From positions 125,445 to 189,444 of the forward strand of contig CH003396.1 of the NCBI GenBank assembly GCA_000149265.1: a stretch of 64,000 nucleotides of DNA, written 5' to 3'. Positions 34,901-42,842 of this stretch are shown here, piece after piece; position 1 is the stretch's first letter, and every line of letters starts with the position of its first letter. The notes under the pieces were generated by a model. That model was not told the DNA's origin and did no database searches. It saw nothing but the letters and a program-made list of their open reading frames with translations. Made by a program: the position numbers and the translations under genes. Source of the stretch: Ciona savignyi (Eukaryota > Chordata > Ascidiacea > Phlebobranchia > Cionidae).

Positions 34901-36409
34901 GAGCGCTTAATGCAAATTTTGGGCAAAACTGTCTGGTAACATATGTTGATATTTAGAGTTTGTTTTATTTAAACAAAAAAATTGGTTTTATTTTAAAATT
35001 ACTAAAGTAATATTTAAACATAAACAGAGCACTTAATGCAAATCTTGGGCAGAACTGTCAAGGTAACATCTGTTGATATAAAATATAAAGTTAAGTATTG
35101 TATTGTGTTCTATTTAATTTAGGATAGGATAGGATAGGATATTCATCTTTATCCCCGTGAATGGGAAAACCAAGGGGGTTAACAAACGGGCAATCGTCAG
35201 ATCACCTCGCGCCCATCGTCGGGTTACCGAAGCTATTGCAGTGTGTTGTATATGATAGACACGTTTCTTCAATTTGGTAGAACCCATTAATCTGCTGGGT
35301 TCAGGCAATGTCCGTTAAGTGTTAACTTTTTCTTCCAAATACAGGATTTACAGTTTTAAAATATAAATCTGAGCAGTGCAATGTGTTAATTATGATTTCC
35401 TTACAATGTTGACATTGCTACAGCTTTTGTTCATTTTATTCTTTAAAACAATCGACAGGCTTGTGTCTGCAAAACAGTTGTAACTTTCATTCACACCTAG
35501 ATGATGTTGCCCGACCTCCAAAAGTCGATTGTAGACGGGACAGCGGAGGTTGTGATGTCATACACGGAGTTCACGCTCGGCTGCGTTCAAAGTGAGAACG
35601 AACGACCGGACAAAGCGAAACTCATCAAGGAAAACGCAAAGTTTGTCGCCGAATCTTTGCTGCCTCTTGTGGAGATGAAAATACAGGTGATGGTGTGATC
35701 AAACTTACATACTGGAAATTTGTATTCAGGTTAAGAAAGAATATATTGATCTGCAGATTACCTCGCGGCCACCGTCGGGATACAGGCGACGCACTAGCCC
35801 ACCAAGATAATCGTTCAAAATCTTAGATTTTTAAACACGGTTTATACGGAAATTTTACCCATAAACAGGATGTTATTTTCGGTTTTCCACATAGAACTAA
35901 ATTTACATATTTTCGGAAATAATTATATTTTTCTATAGATGCCTCTTTTTTTACGAATTTATATTTTTATCTACTGTTTTGTGTTTAAAATCTAATTATA
36001 CAGTAATAAAACTATTAAGGATAGGATATTCATTTTTATCCCCGTAAATGGGAAAACAAAGGGGTTGTTTAACACACGGGCAATCGTCAGTTCACCTCGC
36101 ACCCACCGTCGGGTTACCAAACGTTCCCTTAATTTTGTAGAACCCATCATTCTACTGGGTTCCAGCAATGTGCCTTGCCCAAGGACACAACCGACTAGCT
36201 AGCCACCAGTTTCGAACCGACAACCTTTCGGCTAAGGCAACGAACTAAACCACCAAGCTGACCGATCGGATTATTTTAAGTATCTGCAAAGTAACTAAAC
36301 GTATTTGTTTTTTTATAAAAATGACTTTTTACAGAAAAGAATCCGACAATCCCCGCGTCAACTTAACTCGCTGCGGAAAGAATTTGCGAGCAAGGTTTCG
36401 TCCAACTAA
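19973..36409 (+). CDS. EXOC8: Exocyst complex component 8 (Exo84), 18 exons
   Basis: Exons: 19973-20054, 21275-21430, 22065-22160, 24056-24159, 24438-24550, 25662-25780, 27420-27455, 28242-28315, 29244-29358, 29631-29807, 30566-30665, 31537-31633, 32169-32349, 33039-33169, 33713-33871, 34430-34576, 35501-35686, 36335-36409. They total 2148 nt and encode 715 residues; the human protein is about 725 as I recall it. EXOC8 is a subunit of the octameric exocyst that tethers secretory vesicles at the plasma membrane and binds Ral GTPase through its PH domain. Visible parts: an N-terminal coiled region with SAQSDGDKDLQENRQR (about 32-47), a PH domain (about 147-270, starting near RYLVHDGD and including LPESRMFQCEN), the PEDLDVFIAQRNFEQAVE start of the helical repeat region (about 335), then SPDRSLRGGP and the C-terminal helical bundle. 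All joins keep frame with GT-AG introns. Most introns carry SINEs, and introns 10 and 16 carry donor-derived tandem repeats. Confidence 0.97.
20071..20349 (-). repeat. SINE family A, full length, EXOC8 intron 1
   Basis: The tail GGATATTCATGTTTATCCCC comes first, then GGGTTACCGGAGC, AACCCATTAATCCGCTG, CAAGGACACAACCGACTAGC and the head ending CGCTAGACCACC. It begins only 16 bp after the exon-1 donor. Confidence 0.88.
20590..20964. mobile_element. 375-bp MITE with GTGTGCAC internal repeats
   Basis: The termini are CCCGTATGGAAAGTACG (left) and CGTACTTTCCATACTGG (right), which are inverted repeats with one or two mismatches. An 8-bp direct repeat TAGGATAG flanks them (20582-20589, 20965-20972). 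The interior holds several copies of GTGTGCA, with CTCGAGTGTGCA near both ends in the same orientation. An 8-bp duplication suggests a hAT-type origin. There is no coding capacity. Confidence 0.8.
20965..21240 (-). repeat. SINE family A, EXOC8 intron 1
   Basis: It starts TAGGATAGGATATTCATG and runs to a damaged head (CGAACCTGCAACCGCCAG). It ends about 35 bp before the exon-2 acceptor. The MITE at 20590 inserted into or next to its GGATA tail. Confidence 0.8.
21800..21975 (+). repeat. SINE family A, headless copy, EXOC8 intron 2
   Basis: It begins at the CCCAGTGAAATGATGGGTTC block and ends in CACAGGGATAAAAAAC. The tRNA-like head is missing. Confidence 0.65.
22578..23940 (-). repeat. SINE family A split by a piggyBac-type element, EXOC8 intron 3
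   Basis: The left part (22578-22750) carries the tail and centre up to AACTGGGTT. The right part (23834-23940) resumes with AAGCAATATTTGTTAAGTACC and the head ending CTAAACCGCC. Removing the insert and one TTAA restores the normal SINE order. Confidence 0.85.
22753..23833. mobile_element. Non-autonomous piggyBac-type element, about 1.08 kb
   Basis: It is flanked on both sides by TTAA (22749-22752 and 23834-23837), the piggyBac target. The termini CTCTTTCCGTCCC and GGGAGTGAAAGAG are inverted repeats of 13 bp with two mismatches. A subterminal palindrome CCAACTCGCC...GGCGAGTTGG lies at 22773-22798. Two short open frames (22861-23100, 23132-23365) show no recognisable transposase and look fortuitous. 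Confidence 0.85.
24592..24766 (+). repeat. 17-bp tandem repeat with dimeric order, EXOC8 intron 5
   Basis: The unit is TTAATATTACTGACCGG, in about ten copies. In the middle two variants alternate (TTACTATTAATAGCCGG and TTAAAATTACTGACTGG), giving a 34-bp higher-order period. Confidence 0.9.
25328..25622 (+). repeat. SINE family A, full length, EXOC8 intron 5
   Basis: The head GATTAGCCTGGTGGGTTAGTG is intact, with GTCCTTGGGCAAAGCAG and a tail GGAATATACATGAAAATCC. It ends about 40 bp before the exon-6 acceptor. Confidence 0.85.
26276..26450 (-). repeat. SINE family A, head half, EXOC8 intron 6
   Basis: It contains AAGTGCCTTGCCCAAGGACA, AACCGACTAGCTAGTGACC and the head TAACCCACCAGACTAA. The tail is missing. 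Confidence 0.8.
26815..27010 (+). mobile_element. MITE family C, copy 1, EXOC8 intron 6
   Basis: The core ACTAATCTTAACCCCAGAGC followed by CTTTAACCCCAGCCATTACA recurs at 30080-30257 (inverted), 43830-44102 and 55915-56075 (inverted). The ends are A/G-rich on the left (GAAGGGAAGAAGGAAAAA) and its complement on the right (CTCTCTTTCCGTCCTTTT). Confidence 0.65.
27915..28095 (-). repeat. SINE family A, tail half, EXOC8 intron 7
   Basis: It begins AGGATAGGATAGGATATTCA, passes GGTTACCAGAGC and stops after AACCCATTATTTCACT. Confidence 0.75.
28901..29185 (-). repeat. SINE family A, full length, EXOC8 intron 8
   Basis: The tail AGGATATTCATGTTATCC, CACCGTCGGGTTACAGG, GCCCAAGGACACAATCGAC and the head AACTGCCAGACTAACC are all present. 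It is one of the best-preserved copies. Confidence 0.88.
29801..30075 (+). repeat. 41-bp minisatellite built on the EXOC8 exon-10 splice donor
   Basis: The exon end and donor CTTAAAA|GTAAGT at 29808 is followed by six copies of a unit carrying ACTAAAA|GTAAGG, with GT at 29849, 29890, 29931, 29972, 30013 and 30054. The period is exactly 41 nt. The intervening sequence (GATATACC...GTGTTAAGAC) is nearly invariant, with a few single-base differences between copies. A seventh, degenerate copy lies beyond a MITE at about 30258-30310. Use of any decoy would add a TAG codon immediately after the exon. Confidence 0.95.
30076..30257 (-). mobile_element. MITE family C, copy 2, inserted in the 41-bp minisatellite
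   Basis: GTTCTGGGGTTAAGATTAGT is the inverse of the family core. The ends are GAAGGCAAAGAAGGAAACT (left) and the complement-like GTTTCCCCCCTTCCCGCT...CCTCCTTTT (right). The array sequence AGTGTT occurs on both sides, consistent with a short target duplication, and the array resumes as CCTAAAAGTAAGG. Confidence 0.65.
31265..31385 (-). repeat. SINE family B, EXOC8 intron 11
   Basis: CAAGTTTTGAACCCACGATG and GTATTCGGCCACATGACC mark box B and box A in reverse orientation. T runs flank it. Confidence 0.6.
31634..32168. other. T-rich EXOC8 intron 12 with degenerate acceptor-like repeats
   Basis: Several imperfect units resemble TTCTTTAATTTTCTGCTC. The last leads into the true acceptor TTTCACCCCAG, and an earlier one (near 32053-32095) lacks the AG. 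The similarity is loose. Confidence 0.4.
32712..33004. mobile_element. Non-autonomous hAT-type element, 293 bp, EXOC8 intron 13
   Basis: The termini CAGGGATGTCCAACC and GGTTGGACATCCCTG are perfect inverted repeats of 15 bp. Flanks CTTTAGAA (32704-32711) and CTTTATAA (33005-33012) are an 8-bp duplication with one change. GGGCCGCAG occurs near the left end and GGGCCGCAGG near the right. The element ends only 34 bp before EXOC8 exon 14. Confidence 0.9.
33530..33666 (+). repeat. 26-27-bp tandem repeat, EXOC8 intron 14
   Basis: Six units start AAGTTATTG(C/T)C or AAGTTATTGGC followed by an A run. Two spacer types alternate (AACACTTAAAT and CAATCCGCT-like), giving a dimeric 53-bp order. Confidence 0.88.
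34107..34395 (-). repeat. SINE family A, full length, EXOC8 intron 15
   Basis: It starts with a GGATA-repeat tail, passes GCGCCCACCGTCGGGTTACC and ends in the head AACCGCCAGACTAACCC, 35 bp before exon 16. Confidence 0.87.
34571..35080 (+). repeat. 112-126-bp tandem repeat built on the EXOC8 exon-16 splice donor
   Basis: Five units start with GTCAAGGT or a variant: the true junction GTCAAG|GTCAGT at 34571, then 34683, 34807, 34931 (GTCTGGTAAC) and 35057. Spacings are 112, 124, 124 and 126 bp. Each unit then has GTGGATATT or GTTGATATT, GAGTTTCGTTTATTTAAAC or a variant, and CTTAATGCAAAT. At least three copies carry AAG|GTA, a plausible decoy donor. Confidence 0.9.
35121..35319 (-). repeat. SINE family A, headless, EXOC8 intron 16
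   Basis: It has the longest GGATA tail in the window (AGGATAGGATAGGATAGGAT) and ends at TCCGTTAAGTG, with the head missing. It directly follows the donor-derived tandem array. Confidence 0.85.
36018..36268 (-). repeat. SINE family A, EXOC8 intron 17
   Basis: The tail GGATAGGATATTCATT, CACCGTCGGGTTACC, CCCAAGGACACAACCGACTA and the head AAACCACCAAGCTGACC are present. There is an internal deletion after GGGTTACC. Confidence 0.85.
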
Positions 36410-36810
36410 ACGGGGTTTCCCTATTACCGTGCTTTTGCTTGCTGACCCCTTCCAACACCCGTATTTAATCTTAGCACTATACGAACTTTGCTTCGGCCTG
36501 AAGGAAACTTGCTGGGTTGAACAAAATTTTATTCTGCCGCGTAGTCTTGCGGATAAGCGTGATAGTCAATGTCGACCAGATGTTGGGTTCGATCCTTACC
36601 GTATCCACTTTTTGCGCAGTTGTTTTTGTTGGCATGACAAGACGCTGTTTTAACCAAGTTTAATGTACTTGCTAAACACAATCTACAGAACAAACTCTTA
36701 TATATCCTGTAACCCTACTAAAGGCAATCAATACTATAATTCTCCTACGTTTTCCTATGACTAGCGATAAACCAAATTTGCATATCCCACTCGCGCTATC
36801 AGTCAATTTG

Positions 36811-36816
36811 AATAAA
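36811..36816 (+). terminator. Candidate polyadenylation signal of EXOC8
   Basis: This is the first AATAAA after the EXOC8 stop codon, predicting a 3' UTR of about 400 nt. Confidence 0.5.
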
Positions 36817-37099
36817 TGTTAAAGTGGTATACATAAGGCCAACTGGTGAAACCCCATATTGTGCTATGTATTCACATAACACAAATTGCTGTTCGTATTT
36901 TTCTGCTGATTTAATATATCGTGCAATATTGTACTGTTATAATATATTCTATATAAAATCTGTCGATTTTGATTTTGTAAGCATGTATTGATTTATAAGA
37001 CGCTACGTCGAAAAACTTTTGATTAAACATAAATTCGATTCTTTCAATCTACTCTTTGGAAACCGCTGCGCCAAACCATGCGCAAAGAAAAGATCTCAT

Positions 37100-37275
37100 T
37101 TTATAGGATATTTATGTTTTATCTCCGTAAATGGGAAAACGCACAGTAGAGCGTTATCACACGGACAGTCGTCATTAAAACAACCCATTAATCCACTAGC
37201 GCCAACAGTTGCTCGCTACCAGTTTCGAATCTGCAACCTATCGGCTGAAAGGTGGTTCACTAACCCATAAAGCCA
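37100..37275 (-). repeat. SINE family A, internally deleted
   Basis: ATAGGATATTTATGTTT, ACACGGACAGTCGTC, AACCCATTAATCCACTAG and a head with AATCTGCAACCTATCGGCTG. Confidence 0.7.
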
Positions 37276-37664
37276 TCCTGTAAGATTCTTGGTTACATTT
37301 CGATCGCACAATAGTCTTGTCATTAAGACCGATTTTATTCTGACAGTTATTCTGTAAATGACACGTTCGCGCAAAACAGTCCGATACAAAGCCGTTTTTC
37401 GCAGAATTTTACAGAAAAGTTATTCCAATAACCCGTTCGTTACTGTAAGTACAATCAAGAAAGAAAAAGGTTTTCCGTCTGTTGTGACCCATTTTGTACA
37501 AGAGATTTAAAATACATAATCTGTCATAGCATAAGAATGCAAATTAGGTTTAGCTGAAACAACAACACTGATGCAACAAAACGGACATTAATTTGTGTAT
37601 TGCGCAAGTGATTGTTCGTGCTGCATTTGATTAGAGAATATTGAGCTACCAGCAGCATACCAAA

Positions 37665-38672
37665 ATGACCAACTGTTCAGTGGATATTAAGGCTGCTTAC
37701 TTTAATAAGAAATTATGGCTTGCCGAATGTATATTCGAGGCTTTGATGATTGCTGTTTCAGTCTATGTTTTAATAACAACTGCTTTCTACCAGTACAGTC
37801 GCGTATTTTGTCCAGTTGACGAAGACCAAAAGTTGGTCGAAACCGTCAGCGCACCTGCAAAGTCCAGCAGTAACTTCGTAAGTGGAAATAACTCTGAAAA
37901 TGTTCAGAACTACATCAAAACAACAACCTTTAGAGTGGGTCGAACAAAAATAGACAAGATTCGTCTTTTCACCGAAATGTTGATTCTCTTATCGGCCTCT
38001 ATTAACCTCGTAAGCACCGTGCTTACTCAGCTGCAAATTTATTTCGGCACCGAAAGCGACAGCCTTTGCACGATTGGCTTCGTCTTTAACTTGATTCTTT
38101 TCAACCTTAGCATGGATGCCTTGTACACCGTATTATGGATGCGACAACGTAGGTTCTACGCGTCAGGCCCAATGCAGGAGATGTATTCCGTCAACTTGCG
38201 CTGGTTCAGCAAAGTCATCATCGTCTTTGTCATCGTATCAACCGCATCCAGTACAGTGGTGTTTACCCAGACTGCGACGTACAAAAGCGCGGTGTACGGA
38301 TGCGTGATTTGTGACGAGTACTTCCCACAATGGTCGGGACTTCTCATTGTTCTTTTAAACCGGATTGCGATGCAGGTCCTCCTGCTTATCCTTGTTCTTT
38401 ATCCGCTTCAAAAGGCGCTTCGTACTCGGGATAGACTACCGAACAACGATGACCGCCTCAGATCGCTTATAATCCGACTTGCTACCACCACCAGTCTTTG
38501 CGTTTTTTTCGACGTCGTTTTTCTGGTTGCGACAGTGGTGTTGATCGAACTGACAGGTTCCGAGATGATCAGCATGATTATGTACACAACATGCATGGTC
38601 ATTTGCCATATCTGCGTGCTGGCCTCATTCCGTGATTGGAAAAAGCGGCTTTTCGCCTGCTCCAAAATGTAA
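37665..38672 (+). CDS. Seven-transmembrane protein in one exon, unrecognised
   Basis: One uninterrupted frame encodes 335 residues from the ATG at 37665; the upstream in-frame TTG was not used. Seven hydrophobic segments are visible, at about 18-41, 102-127, 136-159, 181-201, 223-247, 267-294 and 300-321. Basic loops after segments 3 (MRQRRFY), 5 (LQKALRTRDR) and 7 (FRDWKKRLF) put the C terminus inside, as in G protein-coupled receptors. Potential glycosylation at N3 (NCS). Cys135 and the Cys213/Cys216 pair could bridge the outer ends. There is no DRY, CWxP or NPxxY motif, and the loop between segments 1 and 2 is unusually long (about 60 residues) for a class A receptor. It may be a lineage-specific receptor family; no function is assigned. 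The absence of introns contrasts with every multi-exon neighbour and could reflect retroposition. Confidence 0.78.
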   Translation: MTNCSVDIKAAYFNKKLWLAECIFEALMIAVSVYVLITTAFYQYSRVFCPVDEDQKLVETVSAPAKSSSNFVSGNNSENVQNYIKTTTFRVGRTKIDKIRLFTEMLILLSASINLVSTVLTQLQIYFGTESDSLCTIGFVFNLILFNLSMDALYTVLWMRQRRFYASGPMQEMYSVNLRWFSKVIIVFVIVSTASSTVVFTQTATYKSAVYGCVICDEYFPQWSGLLIVLLNRIAMQVLLLILVLYPLQKALRTRDRLPNNDDRLRSLIIRLATTTSLCVFFDVVFLVATVVLIELTGSEMISMIMYTTCMVICHICVLASFRDWKKRLFACSKM

Positions 38673-38952
38673 ACTAATGCATATATATATTTTTACTGCC
38701 CAAGTCGTGTGAAAAGTGTTTTCCCAAAAAAAAATTATAACCCATGATCGGCTACTTTAAAATACCAATTTGGTGTAGAATTTGCATATATATCATTCGT
38801 GTTAACTGTTTGGCTACACGACACGGTGTAAAAAGGTTTAACGACTAAACTAACTGTGTTCTAAAAAGCACCACCAGAAGCTATTTAATATTCATTGTTT
38901 AGTGGGAATATCATTTCATTCCAAGCACATATTAATTTGTTTAAAGTGATGA

Positions 38953-38963
38953 AATAAAATAAA
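38953..38963 (+). terminator. Candidate double polyadenylation signal
   Basis: Two overlapping AATAAA hexamers (38953-38958 and 38958-38963) lie about 280 nt after the stop codon of the seven-helix gene. Confidence 0.6.
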
Positions 38964-39101
38964 TTTTTATCTGACTATATGTGCGTATATTATTTTATCT
39001 GAACGTATGTATTACAGGCAATTTATGTTATGTTAAATATAGTCCCGTCATATTTTGTATTCATCGCAGTTTTTCACCTATAATTTGTGATATAAACCTT
39101 A

Positions 39102-39375
39102 AAGATGGAATATTATATTCGTGTTTATTTCCGTAATTGAGAAAACGCAAGCGTGATCAGGGACAATCGTCAGATGACCTCGCGCCCACCGTCGGGTTAA
39201 CGGCCTATTAAAGTTTGTTGTGCATGATTTACACGTTCCTTTAATTTGGTAGAACCCATCAATCCACTGGGTTCGGGCAATGTCTGTAAGGTGCCTTGGT
39301 CAAGGACAAAATTAACCGACTAGATACCGACCTGTTTCCAACATGAAACCCTTCGGCTGAAAGCCACTAGATCGC
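39102..39375 (-). repeat. SINE family A, full length
   Basis: GGAATATTATATTCGTGTTT, CACCGTCGGGTTAACGG, AACCCATCAATCCACTGGG and the head GGCTGAAAGCCACTAGATCG. Confidence 0.8.
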
Positions 39376-39914
39376 TCGGGTATATTTGAAACAACATACA
39401 TTGTTGGTTGTTCGTGAAGATTCGACATTTCGTTGGTTTGGTTTAACTAGACATTTGAACTAGTATGTAAATTTCGCCATAACAAGTTTAATATCCAAAC
39501 ACACACAACTAAGATTGCACTATAAACCCCTCCTTGTGCTTCTAGCTTAAATCCCTTCTAGTAATTGCACTATAAAATTTTATAGATTTTCTAGCTTAAG
39601 GTCTCATGGTTATTTTGCTGCTCAAATGTTTGATTTTACGTCATTATTGGCTTATTTTATTGCCGTTGGTGAAATAGTACAAACAATGGTGTGGTACACA
39701 GCCTTTGCCTTTGTCACTACAAGTAGACCCTATGTTTTCTCTTTTTATGTTTTAGAGCGTTTCCAAGACATTTGAGTCATTGCAGAAAAGGTTGAAGACC
39801 CAAGCTTCAATTTTAGATTGTAGAAATATAAATTTTTGGTTGAAGGATTTTAAGTGACAGACTTTTTGTGATATCAGTTTGCATTAAAGAAAATCGCTGT
39901 AAATCAGCTGTGAT

Positions 39915-41580
39915 ATGGATACACCACAGTCGCCCAAAACCGAAAATACTGTCAAATCATATGTTGTACCCTATCAAGAACACTCAGAGTACTTGTTTAT
40001 GACGGAATTAGGCTTCCATTCAAATGATGATTCCAAAAGTTCAAAAAATAAAACCAACTGTGGTAAATATAGTTTATTTTGTATTTAGTACCTTTTTTGC
40101 CTATTATATATTTCGTATAACATTTTAGAAATAGTACATATCGCCATTCCCATATAAAATTAAAATATAAAACATATTAAATTCCATAATTTCACAAAAC
40201 TTTAAAAAAGCGACTAAAAAAGAAGATATAAAAGAGGAATAAAATAAATTTTTAAAATAGTGCATTTTTTAGATTTCGTAATTACTGATTCACATGAAGA
40301 ACCAAGATGTTCAGCCGTAAAATCATTGAAATTGCGAGATCAATTGAAAGAAAAGAAGGTTATGTCATATATTTTTTTAGTAGAGTGATATATTCCAAAA
40401 AAAAATTTGAACAATAACCTATGGTGCGACTAAAAATGGATGTAATTTTTGCAAATTCGCTCTAATTACCGTAGGTTGTAACAATTTATTGTAAACATTG
40501 CATAATTAGTCGCTAGTTTTGGGGCAGCGTCTGGTTTTTGCCTGTTGTTTTCACCTGTCTTATTAAACAGTTTTAAAGTACTCCCACCGTTAGTTTCTGC
40601 GCTGTGTATAGATTTGTAAAAACTGTAACTTAAGTTATGTGATCTTCATCAGCAGTCCACACCAAATGCTGATATTCTCACCGACGAAGTAGTCATGCAG
40701 ATTCTTCAGAAGTGTGATCCCATTTCAGACAAAAAGGAGAAACCTGTGGAGAAGAAAAAAGCTCCAAAGAAAAAGAAGAAGCGCCGCGATTCAGGTTCTT
40801 TTGCTTTTTATGGGTTCCCTATAAAGTTCCGATGTCAACAAATTTTGCAACATTTTGATTTTACTCCGTTTTTTCAAAGGTCCGTCGCCAGGTCATTAGG
40901 TAGAACGGATTTACTAACCAAGTTAAAACTTACTAACATGCCTTTAGTTTGTCTCGACAATCCTAACTAACATGAAATCCTAACTAACATGCCTTTAGTT
41001 TGTCTCGACTTTTTCTTTTTCAAAAAACACAAGGGGAATTCCCGCTATCGGAAAACATGTAAAAAATGGTCATTTTTCAACATTTTTGGTGTTATTGCCA
41101 GTATTTTCATAAATAGCAGTAACTTCCTTCTAAAAAGTTAGACTGTCGACGCATGAATAATTTTAAACTAAATAAATGATTAAATTCTCTGTTGATATTT
41201 AAGTAAAGGCATCTATAATAAATAAATGATTAATTTCTCTGTTGATACTTAGATAAAAGTATCAATATTAATATGGTACGGTCGTGTGGCCGAATGGCTA
41301 ACGCGACCGATACATATACCGACTTCTATTCAAAAACGTGGCAGTGACGAGCCAGTCATGTGTTAAAAGTTTGTCTCGAAAAAATATTATTGTTGGCCAT
41401 CACGTCGTTGAGCTGTATTGTGAACACATTGGACGAAATCAAGGGTGTTTTTTCCTAGGACTGCGCAAACTTAAACTGAAGCAGATCTACACATATAGTT
41501 GGTTAACATCCCGGGAAATTTCAAGCTGACCGGATATTTTGACACTTAAACTTATTTTAACAGGTGCCTCCTGTCGGTAA
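39915..41580 (+). CDS. Small protein with a lysine-rich tail, unrecognised
   Basis: Predicted exons: 39915-40062, 40273-40358, 40653-40794, 41564-41580, giving 130 residues with every join in frame (phases 1, 0, 1). The protein begins MDTPQSPKTENT, has a mixed polar middle and ends with a very basic stretch (KKKAPKKKKKRRDS, about 111-124) that could be a nuclear or nucleolar localisation signal, then GASCR and stop. No domain is recognised. The exon-3 acceptor is CAGCAG, a tandem acceptor that could include or omit one Gln. The last exon contributes only five residues. It could be a rapidly evolving protein. The gene model rests on splice logic and composition, not on similarity. Confidence 0.6.
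40930..41275 (+). repeat. Local tandem duplications in intron 3 of the small gene
   Basis: ACTAACATGCCTTTAGTTTG occurs twice within 80 bp (40931 and 40985). An AAATAAATGATTAA(A/T)TTCTC unit occurs twice near 41170-41260. Confidence 0.75.
41278..41400 (+). repeat. SINE family B
   Basis: GGTCGTGTGGCCGAATGGCT, ATACCGACTTCTATTC and GACGAGCCAGTCATG match the family; the box B region is diverged. Confidence 0.65.
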
Positions 41581-41704
41581 TTGGTCAGAAACAAATGAAG
41601 AAACAACTCAAGAGTGTCCCCCCATAAAACATCTATTATAGACTTACTTGCCTTTCTCACTTTGTTTTACCATGTTGTAATCTCTTTTAATAAGATAATG
41701 TTAA

Positions 41705-41710
41705 AATAAA
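41705..41710 (+). terminator. Candidate polyadenylation signal of the small gene
   Basis: AATAAA about 125 nt after the predicted stop codon supports that gene end. Confidence 0.55.
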
Positions 41711-42560
41711 GGGATATGTGTTTAATCGATGCAAGTGTGGATACGATTGCTATGTATTGCAACACCCACCCTGAAACAAGATTCATCGTTTGGTTGTTCG
41801 TAAAGATTATACATTGCGTTGGTTAGGTATAACTAGGCTTGTGAACTGAAATATTAAAATAAGTTTAAAATTCTTACCTAAATAAAAGTGCCTTATGAAT
41901 CCTTTCTTGTGCTTTAAATCACTTCTAAAATAATTGCACTATAACAACCCTTTTGCCCTATAGCCTATAACCGTATGGCTGTTTTGTTGCTTAAATGTTT
42001 AGTTTTACGAGGTTAACAGCTTTACTTCAGCATTGTCGTGGGGATAGTTTAAATACTGGTATGGTACACAACATTTTCCGTACCGCAAAAATTGTTTTCT
42101 TTTTTTATGTTTTGGAGCATTTTCAGAAATTTAAGTTACTACGGAGAGGGTTATATTTTTTGTAATTTTTAACAGAATTTTAAGAGTGTTCTCGAAATTG
42201 TAGTATTTTGCTCACCGATCACACATGGTTATTATTTCTATATATAATTAATAGTGCTTTAATATAAAAAGGCTTTACTGACCCGACTCACTGTATATTA
42301 AACAAGCACCACCGAAAGCGACTGTTTATTGTTTCATCTGTTTGTACATTTTACGGGTAATTAATAATACATTATTAGTATTTTGAATTCACAGCCAATT
42401 TTCCAACTAGAATTTGTGTTCAACTTTAGGACAGGATAAAATATTGTTTGTCGCCGCAAAAGGCGTTACTATACGCGGGCAATTATTATTTTACGTCACT
42501 CCCACCTCATTTTACGTCACTTGACAAAGTGCACAATCGACCAGCTATTGACCGGTTCGT

Positions 42561-42842
42561 CCGACCGATTAGCTTGGTGGTTTGGTGCGTCGCCGTTTAG
42601 CCAAAGGTTAACAGATTCGAAACTGCTCGCTAGCTTGTCGATTGTGTCCGTGGGCAATGCACTTAGCCGACAATGCCTGAACCCAGCGGATTAATGGGTT
42701 CTACCAAATTGAAGAAACGTGTAAATCGCATACAACACAAAACTCCGGTAACCCGACGGTGGGCGCGAGGGCATCTGACAATTACCCGTGTGTAAACCCC
42801 TTGGTTTTCCCTTTATAGGATAAACATGAATATTTTATCCCA
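42561..42842 (+). repeat. SINE family A, full length
   Basis: CCGACCGATTAGCTTGGTGG head, CAGATTCGAAACTGC box B, CCCAGCGGATTAATGGG and a GATAAACATGAATATTTTAT tail. Confidence 0.87.

Larger units (their letters stand above)
36410..37664. other. EXOC8 3' flank and upstream region of the seven-helix gene
   Basis: No additional gene is seen. A tRNA-like fragment with GGGTTCGATCC lies near 36535-36605 but its ends do not pair. A headless family A SINE is at 37100-37275. The rest is AT-rich. Confidence 0.55.
38673..39914. other. Intergenic region after the seven-helix gene
   Basis: It contains a family B SINE (38730-38825), a polyadenylation signal and a family A SINE (39102-39375). The block near 39405-39560 (GTTGGTTGTTCGTGAAGATT onward) recurs in diverged form near 41788-41945, so a further dispersed repeat is present. 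Confidence 0.55.

Noticed and set aside
35114..35308. A repeated 60-residue frame containing [24 protein letters not shown] sequence, also at 53685-53912 and 61874-62062
   Set aside because: All copies lie within SINE family A and the shared peptide is just the SINE body translated. There is no conserved start or splice context.
36535..36605. A tRNA gene with GGGTTCGATCC box B in the EXOC8 3' flank, and the family B heads as tRNA genes
   Set aside because: No acceptor stem pairs and no plausible anticodon arm could be drawn. They look like SINE heads.
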